6,948 nucleotides of DNA, taken from positions 4,604 through 11,551 of the forward strand of contig DEBW01000127.1 in the NCBI GenBank assembly GCA_002348905.1, written 5' to 3'. Within the stretch, counting starts at the first letter, position 1. Every line of letters starts with the position of its first letter. The stretch comes from Ruminococcus flavefaciens. GTDB lineage: Bacteria; Bacillota; Clostridia; Oscillospirales; Ruminococcaceae. Shown piece by piece: positions 1-6,948 of the stretch. The position numbers and the translations under genes are program-made. The notes below the pieces were generated by a model that was not told the origin of the DNA, searched no databases, and worked only from the letters and a program-made list of their open reading frames with translations.

Positions 1-2375
1 ATATTCTTAGCTGCCTTTTTATTGGTATCAATACGGCTTCGCAGGTCGCCAAGCTGTTTGTCAAGTTCTTTCTTTTCAGTCTCAAGCTTTCGCACAGCAG
101 CTTTTTTCAGCTTTGCAGATTCCTCTGAACCGTCAAAATCAGGCTCGCCAAGAAGCTTTTCTATTTCAGCCTTACAGCTTTCCAGCAGACTTCTGCTTGC
201 GGCTGCACCGGCATTTTTCTCTGATATTTTCTCATTTGCCGACTTTTCACGGTCAGCAAGACCTCCAAGCTTTATATTTATGACCTCAGCACGTTTTATG
301 CGCTCTTTTTCGGCAGAGACATTCTTCTCAGCTGCCTCGGCTGCCGACTTCTTTTCAGCTAAAAGCTCATTCACCTTTTCAGCAGCATTTTCAAGTGAAT
401 CTTCACCTGTACGCTCTTCAAGCTCGGCAGAGACAGTCTTTTTCATCTGAGCATATCTTCCCTCAGAATTTGCTATCTCAGCAAGTGCAGCCGAGCATTT
501 TCCCTCCGCAGACTTCATGTCTCCGGCAAGTTTATCAAGCTGAGTTTCACATTTTTCAGCCTCTTTTATTTTAGCTGTACGCTCGCTGATAAGGCTCTCA
601 GCCTCAGCTATTTCAGCATCAATATCAGAAACACTTCTTTTAAGTAAGGCTATGCTTTTTTCTGCACTCGACCTTATATCTCCCTTATGATCTCCGAGAA
701 GCTTATCAGCTTCATCAAACAGACTTGAATATGCTGCATCACATTCTCCTGAAAGTTTGGCAGCTTCATTATTAGCCGAGTCTTTTACAGCTCTCGCCTT
801 TTCAGTTTCCTGCTTTTTCTTTTCAAGTTCTTTTTCGGTCGGGACATTTTCTGCCTTGACAGCAAGCTTAGGATGATGAAACGAACCGCATACCGGACAT
901 GGCTTTCCCTCTTCAAGATGTTCAGCGATAATACCTGCTCTTGCATCATCACAGGCTCTTTCAAGCTGTTCGTACTCGCTTCGTACAGTCTCATATTTTT
1001 CAGCAGCAGCGGTATACTTTTTCTTTGCATTGATATGAGCTTTCTCTTTGTTTCCGCACTCCTCGGCATCTGAGATAAGCTTTTCAAGTGAAACTATCTC
1101 GCTGTTCATGGCAGTTTTTTTCGCTTCTGCACTTACTTTTCTTGCCGGCTCATTTTCAAGCTCAGCAATCCGCTTTTTCAGTTCAGAAGCCTTTTCTAAT
1201 ACCTCAGCTGACTTTGTTTCAAGTTTCTTTTTTTCTTCTGTAAGCTTATGGTGAATATTTTTCTTTTCCTTGACTTCGCTCTCAGCACTGTCAAGCTCTT
1301 TAAGCTTGTTTACAAGTGCCATTACCTCATCAAGCTCAGAATTTACCGCTGAAAGTTCTGCCTTTCTGCGTTCAAGTGCAGCAGGAGCATCGGCAAGAGA
1401 CTTCATTTCTGCTTCAAGTTCACTTTTTGTCTTGCCGATAGTTTCAAGTTCAGCTTTAAGTATTTTAAGTTCGGCTTCGTATGCAGATATGTCCTTTTCA
1501 TTCTTTTCCTGACTGATTTTAAGTTCTTCAAGACGTTTCAGGATATTATCAAAACGCTCCTGAGCTTTCAGAGCTTCCGCATACTCTTTCTGTACAGCCT
1601 TTGAACTTCTGATAAGACTGCGTTCTTTTTTCTCACCGGCTTCATTGAGTTTTTCTATTATCGAGATAAGCTCAGACGTATTTGCTGCCTGAGAATTTGC
1701 GCTGACACTTCCGGTATACTCCGGTATATCATCGCATTGTATACTCTCGGCGTACTGGCGTATACTGCTTTTGAGTTTTTCACGCTGTACAGCAATAGCC
1801 TTGCACTCCTCGATAAGTCTTATTTTCAGCCTTTCAAAATTCTCAGTACCGAAAAGTGTTCGGAGAAGCGGCTGACGTTCCTTTGAACTGGCGTATAGAA
1901 GTTTCAGAAAGTCTCCCTGAGCTATCATGACAGTCTGTCTGAACTGCTCTCTTGTAAGCATGATTATCTCCTGCTCAACTCTCTGACGCACATCCTTTTC
2001 ATGAGTTGATCCGTCAGGCATTGTGAGAAGTACGCTTGCCGGCTGGACAGTCATACCGTCTCCACGGCGCTTTTTACGCTCGTACTCAGGATTGCGCCGG
2101 ATAGTATATTTCTTTCCTCCGCAGTCGAAAACAAGCTCAACGAAAGTATCGGTATCAGAATCCGCATATTTTGAGCGCATCATTTTCGCTTCACGGTTAT
2201 CACCGCTCATTTCACCGTAAAGAGCGTATGTTATAGCATCAAATATGGTAGTCTTTCCTGCTCCGGTATTACCGGTAACGAGGTAAAGTCCAGTCTGACC
2301 AAATCCGCTGAAATCTATCTCGCAGCGTTCAACGTAAGTACCAAACGCCTGCATTGTTAACTTTATCGGTCTCAT
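1..2375 (-). CDS. sbcC: SbcC, ATPase subunit of the SbcCD exonuclease (N-terminal 791 residues, cut by window edge)
   Basis: SbcC is the Rad50/SMC-like ATPase that works with SbcD to process DNA ends and hairpins in the cytoplasm. Translating the minus strand from the ATG at 2375 gives an unbroken frame to position 1. The start MRPIKLTMQAFG is typical of the family. The Walker A motif GNTGAGKT lies at residues 35-42 and the Q-loop QGDF at 153-156. Long Glu/Lys/Ala-rich coiled-coil stretches cover about residues 180-480 and 515-791. Between them is the zinc hook CPVCG, with cysteines 493 and 496 (nt 888-899), which joins two SbcC arms through a metal. The C-terminal coil end, signature motif and Walker B are beyond the left edge. 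Family members are usually about 1000-1100 residues, so roughly a quarter is missing. The start follows the sbcD stop by one base (TGATATG), with a GGGGTGA ribosome binding site inside the sbcD end, so translation is probably coupled. Confidence 0.95.
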   Translation of the reverse strand, partial: MRPIKLTMQAFGTYVERCEIDFSGFGQTGLYLVTGNTGAGKTTIFDAITYALYGEMSGDNREAKMMRSKYADSDTDTFVELVFDCGGKKYTIRRNPEYERKKRRGDGMTVQPASVLLTMPDGSTHEKDVRQRVEQEIIMLTREQFRQTVMIAQGDFLKLLYASSKERQPLLRTLFGTENFERLKIRLIEECKAIAVQREKLKSSIRQYAESIQCDDIPEYTGSVSANSQAANTSELISIIEKLNEAGEKKERSLIRSSKAVQKEYAEALKAQERFDNILKRLEELKISQEKNEKDISAYEAELKILKAELETIGKTKSELEAEMKSLADAPAALERRKAELSAVNSELDEVMALVNKLKELDSAESEVKEKKNIHHKLTEEKKKLETKSAEVLEKASELKKRIAELENEPARKVSAEAKKTAMNSEIVSLEKLISDAEECGNKEKAHINAKKKYTAAAEKYETVRSEYEQLERACDDARAGIIAEHLEEGKPCPVCGSFHHPKLAVKAENVPTEKELEKKKQETEKARAVKDSANNEAAKLSGECDAAYSSLFDEADKLLGDHKGDIRSSAEKSIALLKRSVSDIDAEIAEAESLISERTAKIKEAEKCETQLDKLAGDMKSAEGKCSAALAEIANSEGRYAQMKKTVSAELEERTGEDSLENAAEKVNELLAEKKSAAEAAEKNVSAEKERIKRAEVINIKLGGLADREKSANEKISEKNAGAAASRSLLESCKAEIEKLLGEPDFDGSEESAKLKKAAVRKLETEKKELDKQLGDLRSRIDTNKKAAKN

Positions 2376-2376
2376 A

Positions 2377-3492
2377 TCATTCACCCCATATCTCATTCAC
2401 AAGCTTGTGCATATAACTGCTCTGTTCTTCCGTCATATCCTTGCCGTTGGCACTTGAAAAGAATTCAGCAAACAGTTCATACGGAGAATTGCTTATATCC
2501 GCCGGTATATCATTTATCACCATATCTTCTCTCATAGCCTCATGTTCGTATTTCAGCTCCATAAGCCCCGGATATTTTGCACGGAGCTTTATCTGAGCAT
2601 CCGGTATACGTACTATATCCGTCAGAACAATGCTTATATAGTCCTCAGAACTGCCGCTGAGAAGTTCATCGAAACTGCCTTTTACAATACGCATATCACG
2701 CATGGGCACAAGTTCTCTTGTTTCGATTTCAACAGGTGTACCTTTTTCTCTGAGAGTACATATCGTAACGCTCTTTGTCTGTCCTGCTTCCGAGAAGGAA
2801 TATTTCAGAGGAGTGCCGCTGTAGCGTATATTCTTTCCGCCCATGAACTGAGCTCCGTGAAGATGTCCGAGAGCTGCATAGTCAAATTTGGAATATACCT
2901 CTGCCGGCACGCTGTCAGTACCTCCGACAGAATTTCTCTCAGAATCGCAGGTCATACCTCCTGAAACAAACTGATGCGAGACTATTATATTTCTCCGGCT
3001 TGTATCTATGTCCATAGCTTCAACAGCTGTACGTACTGCATCTTCTGTTGTGGATATGTCAGCTTCAGGAAAAAATCTCCTTACCTCAGCCGGACGAAGA
3101 TAAGGCAAAAGATAGATATCAGCCTCACCGTACTCGTCCCTGACAGTAAACTTTGCGGCATTTCCGTTATATACCGGTGAAAAGTGTATCCTTCCCTTAT
3201 TCATGATGCTTGCGCCGAAAGCTACTCTTTCAGCTGAATCATGGTTGCCGGAAATAATAAATGTCTCAATACGGCGTTCAGCAAGTCTGCTGATGAAACT
3301 GTCAAGAAGCGCAACTGCTTCTGCCGGCGGAGTGAGCTTATCGTAAATATCTCCGGCAATAATAACGAAATCCGGCTTTTCCTTTTTTATGATACCGAAT
3401 ATTTTTTCTAATATGAATGCCTGATCTTCAAGCATTGAGAAACCTCCGACACGTTTGCCTATGTGAAGGTCTGAAATATGTATAAATCTCAT
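2377..3492 (-). CDS. sbcD: SbcD, nuclease subunit of the SbcCD complex
   Basis: SbcD is the Mre11-type metallophosphoesterase that, with SbcC, carries out ATP-dependent exonuclease and endonuclease cleavage of double-stranded ends and hairpins. The 371-residue protein is complete and of normal family length. All the metal-binding motifs are visible: SDLH at 7-10, GDIYD at 47-51, GNHD at 82-85, SHQF with His173, and GHLH at 209-212. The family signature YSGTPLKYSFSE follows at 224-235. The C-terminal part, from about residue 270, fits the capping domain and the end that contacts SbcC. The ATG at 3492 is supported by a good ribosome binding site nine bases upstream and by the conserved first residues MRFIHISDLHIG. 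The gene starts 17 nt after the upstream kinase gene and ends one base before sbcC, so it probably belongs to the same transcript. I see no damage or odd residues. Confidence 0.97.
   Translation of the reverse strand: MRFIHISDLHIGKRVGGFSMLEDQAFILEKIFGIIKKEKPDFVIIAGDIYDKLTPPAEAVALLDSFISRLAERRIETFIISGNHDSAERVAFGASIMNKGRIHFSPVYNGNAAKFTVRDEYGEADIYLLPYLRPAEVRRFFPEADISTTEDAVRTAVEAMDIDTSRRNIIVSHQFVSGGMTCDSERNSVGGTDSVPAEVYSKFDYAALGHLHGAQFMGGKNIRYSGTPLKYSFSEAGQTKSVTICTLREKGTPVEIETRELVPMRDMRIVKGSFDELLSGSSEDYISIVLTDIVRIPDAQIKLRAKYPGLMELKYEHEAMREDMVINDIPADISNSPYELFAEFFSSANGKDMTEEQSSYMHKLVNEIWGE
2381..2387 (-). promoter_or_regulatory. Ribosome binding site for sbcC inside the end of sbcD
   Basis: The minus strand reads GGGGTGA, five bases before ATG 2375, inside the Trp-Gly-Glu codons that end sbcD. 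It pairs well with the usual end of 16S rRNA. With the one-base gap it supports coupled translation and equal output of the two nuclease subunits. An overlapping ATG at 2380 opens only two codons and is not the start. Confidence 0.65.
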
Positions 3493-3501
3493 TGTATAAA
3501 T

Positions 3502-3508
3502 CTTCCTT
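3502..3508 (-). promoter_or_regulatory. Ribosome binding site for sbcD
   Basis: The 17-nt gap between the kinase stop and the sbcD ATG holds AAGGAAG on the minus strand, nine bases before the start. It fills much of the gap, so there is no room for a promoter or terminator between these genes. This supports readthrough from the kinase gene into sbcD. Confidence 0.8.
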
Positions 3509-3509
3509 T

Positions 3510-6197
3510 TTACTGTAAGATACCATGTTTATCGCAGAAAAGCAGACCAAAAGTTCCGGGACCGCAGTTTACCGAAACTGCCGGAGAAGCCTGCTGGAAA
3601 TATATCGCATCAAACTTCATATTCTGTTCAATAACTTCCCTTATCCATTCCTTTTCACGCTTTGACAGTCCGACATATGTCACAAAAAGCATACTGCTGT
3701 CAATATCTTCTTTATGTCTCAGAACAGACTGTATGTATTTCTCCCATGCGCTCTCCCTTGAACCGAAGTACATACCGCCAACGCCGATTTTACCGTTTTT
3801 GACTTCAAGAACAGGTCTTAGCATAAACGACTTTATAAGGTCGGCAACACGTTTTTTAACCTGTCCTGCTCTTGCAAGGAAATCAAGATTATCAACGATA
3901 AAGCTTGTATGGACTCCTGAGCTCATTTCTTCTATCTTTTCTGCTATCTCTGACGGGCTCATGCCTGATTCAGCCATAATACAGGCTTTTATTGTCATAA
4001 GTCCCTGACTGCTCGAAAGATGTCTTGAATCAACAACAGTAACATTGTCAAAAGCTCTTGAAGCTTCAATGGCTGTAGGATATCCGCTGTTCTGTAGTTT
4101 TGACGATACAGCAATATGTACAACATTATTTGCCCGTGAAAGCTGTCTTGCAAAGAAAGCCTCATGCATCTGAACGTCAGGAGCACTCGTATCGACCTTT
4201 CGCAAAGGATCACTCATGTACCTTAGTATGCCGTGAGTTTCTATTTCTGTACCGTCCTTGAAAGCTCCTTCTTTAGTGTATATCATATGTGGTATCACGG
4301 CGATATCGTACTTGTCAGTAAGCTCATTCGGTAGGTCTGCAACACTTTCAGTAGTAATAACAACGTGTTTTTTTCTTTGGTTCGTCTCCATCCATGAAAT
4401 AGTTTCTTCGAGTATTTCTTTGTTGTCGCCGCTTACATATACCTTATCACCTGGTATAAGGCGGTATAGTTCCTTTTCGAGTATATCACTGCTTACAGGC
4501 TTTTCGATGTAACCGTCAAAGCCCTCTTTTGCATAGAGCTTTCGGTTTTCACCTCCGGCGTTTGCGGTAAGAGCAACTATTCTTGAATCCCTGCATCGTC
4601 CGCCGAGCTGGCTTCTTATGCGTTTATGACATTCTATGCCATCCATTTCCGGCATAAGGTGATCCATAAATATAACGTCGTAATAGGTGTTCAGCGTTTT
4701 TTTAAGTGCTTCCTCGCCGCTTGACACTGTATCTATCTGCACCTTTGTGTCACGGAGCATCTTGGATACTACCAGCAGATTTGAAGCCACATCGTCAACT
4801 GCAAGCACTCTTACTTCCGGAGCTTCAAACTTCTTTTTATACGAACCGGCATAAGTGATATTATTCTGTTTTAAAAGGTCGATATCGCCTATCTGTTTGC
4901 TGCTGAGTACCTGCTGAGGGATATCCACAAGAAAAGTTGTGCCTTTTGTATAAACGCTGTTTACGGTTATTTTTCCTCCCATAAGGTCTGCGAACTGCTT
5001 AACTATCGAAAGACCAAGACCTGTACCCTCTATATGGCTGTTTCTGTCCTCGTCAACACGTTTGAAGGCATCGAAAATATAAGGGATATTCTCTTTCTTT
5101 ATTCCTATTCCGGTATCGCTGACCGAGTACAGCACATGAAGTATACCGTCCTCCTCAGTTCCGCACTGGATAGAAAGCGACACTGAACCTTCCTTGGTAT
5201 ACTTTATAGCATTATTGAGCACATTTATGAGTATCTGCTTGATACGTACCTCATCACCGATAAGCTCCGCCGGTATATCAGGAGCAACATTCACATGAAA
5301 AGCAAGTTTTTTCTCCCTTGCTCTTACACATAGCATGGCAACTATCTCAGACAGCATATCTCCGGTATTATAAGGCGCAGGATTGATCCGCATCTGTCCG
5401 GAGCGGAATTTCGACATATCAAGGATATCATTTATAAGGCTGAGGAGCATTTTTCCGGCAGACTGTATATTTGCCGCATCCTCAGCTACCTCCTCAGAAA
5501 TATTCTCACGGAGTATCATTTCATTAAGACCGATTATAGTATTTATAGGAGTGCGTATCTCATGGCTCATGCTTGAAAAGAACTGATTCTGTGCATCGCT
5601 GAGGAGTTCGATCTCTTTTCTCTGCTTTTCTGAATGTTCGTTCTCTGCACGGTATATCTTTATCTCATAGGTTACGATAAGGATGATAGCTGAGCCTATA
5701 AGCATCAGCGATACGAATGAATCAATATGAGCTATCGACTCAGAATTATGCAATACACTGTCAGGATATTTATATCCAATGATATAACATACTCCGGCTA
5801 CAACGGCATCTAAGATAAGGAATATCCACATAGTCTTTCCGCTGAGAAACATACTCAGAAAAAGCGTACTGAACAGGAACCACAAAGGAGCATCACCGTA
5901 TATACCGTCCTCGGTAAAAAAAGTTACCGGCAGGAAAATGAATACGATAATAACTGATATAAGTATAGCTCCGATCTTCAGTTTCTTCATTTTCAGAGAC
6001 ATCCACGCTAAAACTACAAATACCAGAAGTCCTATGGCAAGCATGAGATTATCCCACATCGGACTGAGTGTAGCTATATTCTCAATAAGCATGACGATAA
6101 CGGATATAGCAGTAACAGACACTATAAGTACAAAAAGACGCTCTCTGATATCAAGGCTGTTATCCAACAGCATCTCTCTACATTTTCTGAAATTCAT
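3510..6197 (-). CDS. Membrane hybrid histidine kinase with receiver and C-terminal DegV/FakB-like domain
   Basis: This 895-residue protein has an unusual domain order. Residues 1-20 are basic and cytosolic. Six hydrophobic helices lie at about 21-38, 51-67, 73-93, 103-119, 123-142 and 160-177, with the basic loop KMKKLK facing inward and only short outer loops. A charged signalling helix (178-205) leads to HisKA with SHEIRTP, where His212 is the phosphorylation site. HATPase_c has its N box around Asn325-Asn329, then DTGIGI (361-366), FDAF (375-378) and GTGLGLSI (391-398). The receiver (about 462-582) has Asp468/469, acceptor Asp512, Thr544 and Lys566. Residues about 610-890 match DegV, with ESVADLP, VDTSAP, VVDSRHLS, VDNLDFLARAGQV and CGPGTFG. 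DegV proteins such as FakB bind fatty acids for phosphorylation by FakA. A role here as ligand sensor or as output is inference. The frame also opens at a TTG at 6230, but ATG 6197 has AAGGGGAG ten bases upstream and lies one base after the previous stop. Confidence 0.93.
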   Translation of the reverse strand: MNFRKCREMLLDNSLDIRERLFVLIVSVTAISVIVMLIENIATLSPMWDNLMLAIGLLVFVVLAWMSLKMKKLKIGAILISVIIVFIFLPVTFFTEDGIYGDAPLWFLFSTLFLSMFLSGKTMWIFLILDAVVAGVCYIIGYKYPDSVLHNSESIAHIDSFVSLMLIGSAIILIVTYEIKIYRAENEHSEKQRKEIELLSDAQNQFFSSMSHEIRTPINTIIGLNEMILRENISEEVAEDAANIQSAGKMLLSLINDILDMSKFRSGQMRINPAPYNTGDMLSEIVAMLCVRAREKKLAFHVNVAPDIPAELIGDEVRIKQILINVLNNAIKYTKEGSVSLSIQCGTEEDGILHVLYSVSDTGIGIKKENIPYIFDAFKRVDEDRNSHIEGTGLGLSIVKQFADLMGGKITVNSVYTKGTTFLVDIPQQVLSSKQIGDIDLLKQNNITYAGSYKKKFEAPEVRVLAVDDVASNLLVVSKMLRDTKVQIDTVSSGEEALKKTLNTYYDVIFMDHLMPEMDGIECHKRIRSQLGGRCRDSRIVALTANAGGENRKLYAKEGFDGYIEKPVSSDILEKELYRLIPGDKVYVSGDNKEILEETISWMETNQRKKHVVITTESVADLPNELTDKYDIAVIPHMIYTKEGAFKDGTEIETHGILRYMSDPLRKVDTSAPDVQMHEAFFARQLSRANNVVHIAVSSKLQNSGYPTAIEASRAFDNVTVVDSRHLSSSQGLMTIKACIMAESGMSPSEIAEKIEEMSSGVHTSFIVDNLDFLARAGQVKKRVADLIKSFMLRPVLEVKNGKIGVGGMYFGSRESAWEKYIQSVLRHKEDIDSSMLFVTYVGLSKREKEWIREVIEQNMKFDAIYFQQASPAVSVNCGPGTFGLLFCDKHGILQ

Positions 6198-6198
6198 A

Positions 6199-6948
6199 TC
6201 ACCGCTTCTCCCCTTCCGGTTCAAATTCAATTATATCACTATCCGGCAAAAATTCAAGTACCTCACCATTATCTTTTCCTAAAGAGGAAGATATAGCCTC
6301 TGTAAGCCTTAAATATTCCTCCATTGCCTGATAATGATTTGCTCTGATATACTCTCTCCTGCCCTCTTTTGCAGCTATTTCAAGCTGCCGTGCCTTTTCA
6401 GAAAGGCTCATATCGCCTATCATCTTTGACGAACTTTTAAGAGAATGTATGATTATCTCATAATTTTTTATATCGTCTGAGGAAAGGTATTTTTCAAGAT
6501 TATTCTTCTTTTCAGCCGTCTCAGACGCAAACTGTATAAGCAGAGTTCTATAAAATTCCTCATCGCCCTGACAGTAACCAAGACCTGCATCAATATCGAC
6601 TCCGCATTGCCTTAACCTGCCGTAAACGTCATTCTCCTCCGCAGTTTTTTCAGCCGGAACATTTTTATGTCCGGTCTGCTCATTTATGTCAGATCTTTCC
6701 TCAACGCTTTCATAAGTGATATACGATTTTGGAAGCACCTTAATAAGCACACGTTCAAACTCAGCAAGCTCCACAGGCTTGCTCACAAAGCCGTCAAATC
6801 CTTCGGCAAGGAACATTTCCTTTGCTGTACTTACAGCATTCGCAGTAAGAGCAACTATCGGCAGTTCTTCTTTATTCCTCGAAACATCTGAGCGTATACG
6901 CTTCATAGCCTCAACGCCGTCCATTTCCGGCATCATATGATCCATGAA
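6199..6948 (-). CDS. Receiver-Hpt signalling protein, probably C-terminal part of a hybrid histidine kinase (cut by window edge)
   Basis: Only the last 249 residues are in the window and the frame is open past the right edge. The visible part begins inside a receiver domain at FMDHMMPEMDG, whose Asp (visible residue 3) is the phosphate acceptor. It continues through VALTANA and the switch lysine in SKPV. A variable acidic linker follows (about 75-108). An Hpt domain (about 110-222) then begins near GVDIDAGLGY and contains IIIHSLKSSSKMIGD, whose His at visible residue 168 (nt 6445-6447) is the expected phosphotransfer site. The tail is acidic and holds a short repeat. The receiver closely resembles the one in the next gene (MDH-MPEMDG, VALTANA, EGFDG, KPV), which suggests duplication of related kinases. 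A HisKA/HATPase part upstream is expected from this architecture but not seen, so a free-standing receiver-Hpt protein is also possible. The stop lies one base before the next start, so the two are probably coupled and may form one phosphorelay. Confidence 0.88.
   Translation of the reverse strand, partial: FMDHMMPEMDGVEAMKRIRSDVSRNKEELPIVALTANAVSTAKEMFLAEGFDGFVSKPVELAEFERVLIKVLPKSYITYESVEERSDINEQTGHKNVPAEKTAEENDVYGRLRQCGVDIDAGLGYCQGDEEFYRTLLIQFASETAEKKNNLEKYLSSDDIKNYEIIIHSLKSSSKMIGDMSLSEKARQLEIAAKEGRREYIRANHYQAMEEYLRLTEAISSSLGKDNGEVLEFLPDSDIIEFEPEGEKR
6208..6215 (-). promoter_or_regulatory. Ribosome binding site for the hybrid kinase-DegV gene
   Basis: The minus strand reads AAGGGGAG followed by ten bases and ATG at 6197. 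The site lies inside the last codons of the upstream gene. It decides the start: the in-frame TTG at 6230 would add 11 residues, all overlapping the upstream gene, and is less likely than ATG 6197. Confidence 0.7.
6208..6261 (-). repeat. Tandem nine-residue repeat in the tail of the receiver-Hpt protein
   Basis: The tail has two adjacent nine-residue units, VLEFLPDSD and IIEFEPEGE, which share the pattern [VI][LI]EF-x-P-[DE]-x-[DE]. At DNA level 18 of 27 positions agree by hand alignment, including the shared TTGAATTT and CCGGA. The second unit overlaps the ribosome binding site of the next gene. The function is unknown. It may be a short acidic docking motif or simply a small duplication. 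Confidence 0.55.

Noticed and set aside
785..1087. Minus-strand open frame of 100 codons inside sbcC
   Set aside because: It overlaps the zinc hook region in another frame. The sbcC frame stays open here and encodes CPVCG, so this is a shadow and not a frameshifted fragment.
22..1512. Several plus-strand open frames rich in Ser, Phe and Ala (for example 22-450, 1048-1254 and 1270-1512)
   Set aside because: They lie opposite the Glu/Lys/Ala coiled-coil codons of sbcC, whose complement reads as Ser/Phe/Leu. They have no recognisable domain, and the minus-strand frame carries clear family motifs.
3493..3509. Possible terminator or promoter between the kinase gene and sbcD
   Set aside because: The 17-nt gap has no inverted repeat and is largely taken up by the sbcD ribosome binding site and spacer.
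3478..4008. Plus-strand open frame of 176 codons opposite the DegV domain
   Set aside because: The composition is unstructured, it has no known motif, and it lies fully opposite a well-supported coding region.
1711..5368. Recurring CCGGTAT word (for example at 1711, 1721, 2263, 2502, 2601, 5110, 5270 and 5362), considered as a dispersed motif
   Set aside because: Copies fall within coding frames and many reflect the host's use of ATA for Ile next to CCG for Pro or ACC-GG for Thr-Gly. Spacing is irregular, there is no shared flanking sequence, and they read as codon preference.
6195..6230. TTG at 6230 as start of the large kinase
   Set aside because: The added 11 residues lie entirely within the upstream gene's end, while ATG 6197 has a fitting ribosome binding site and the same one-base TGATATG junction seen at sbcD-sbcC.
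5938..6282. Plus-strand open frame of 114 codons opposite the membrane helices and the gene junction
   Set aside because: Its apparent hydrophobicity comes from the complement of membrane-helix codons, and no ribosome binding site or family match is evident.

Overview
The window is completely filled by four genes on the minus strand, all pointing the same way and almost touching (gaps of 1, 17 and 1 nt). In the direction of transcription, from high to low coordinates, they are: (1) the C-terminal part of a receiver-Hpt signalling protein, probably a hybrid histidine kinase, cut by the right edge; (2) a complete membrane hybrid histidine kinase of 895 residues that ends in a DegV/FakB-type domain; (3) a complete sbcD; (4) the first 791 codons of sbcC, cut by the left edge. 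No stretch of 300 bases lacks a gene. I see no RNA gene, mobile element, CRISPR array or terminator, and no room for a promoter between genes. The promoter of the row must lie beyond the right edge, or inside a gene.

The organism looks like a Gram-positive anaerobe of the Clostridia, perhaps near Ruminococcus. The reasons are moderate-to-low GC judged by eye, frequent ATA isoleucine codons, GGAAG/GGGGTGA-like ribosome binding sites, a short Clostridia-like SbcD, and large hybrid kinases in tandem. This placement is an inference from style, not a proven assignment.

The two signalling genes form a plausible phosphorelay. The large kinase has six membrane helices, HisKA, HATPase_c and a receiver, but no Hpt domain of its own. 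The gene just upstream ends in a receiver followed by an Hpt domain that keeps its phosphorylatable histidine. Neither protein shows a DNA-binding domain. In the large kinase the position usually held by an output domain is taken by a full-length DegV domain, a fold that in other Gram-positives binds fatty acids and hands them to a fatty acid kinase. This fusion is the most unusual thing in the window. The DegV part is divergent at the sites expected to hold the ligand carboxylate.

SbcD and SbcC together form the Mre11-Rad50-type nuclease-ATPase that trims DNA ends and cleaves hairpins. Both parts seen here have their key motifs, including the SbcC zinc hook. They are closely packed behind the signalling genes and are probably cotranscribed with them, although a functional link is not shown by the sequence.
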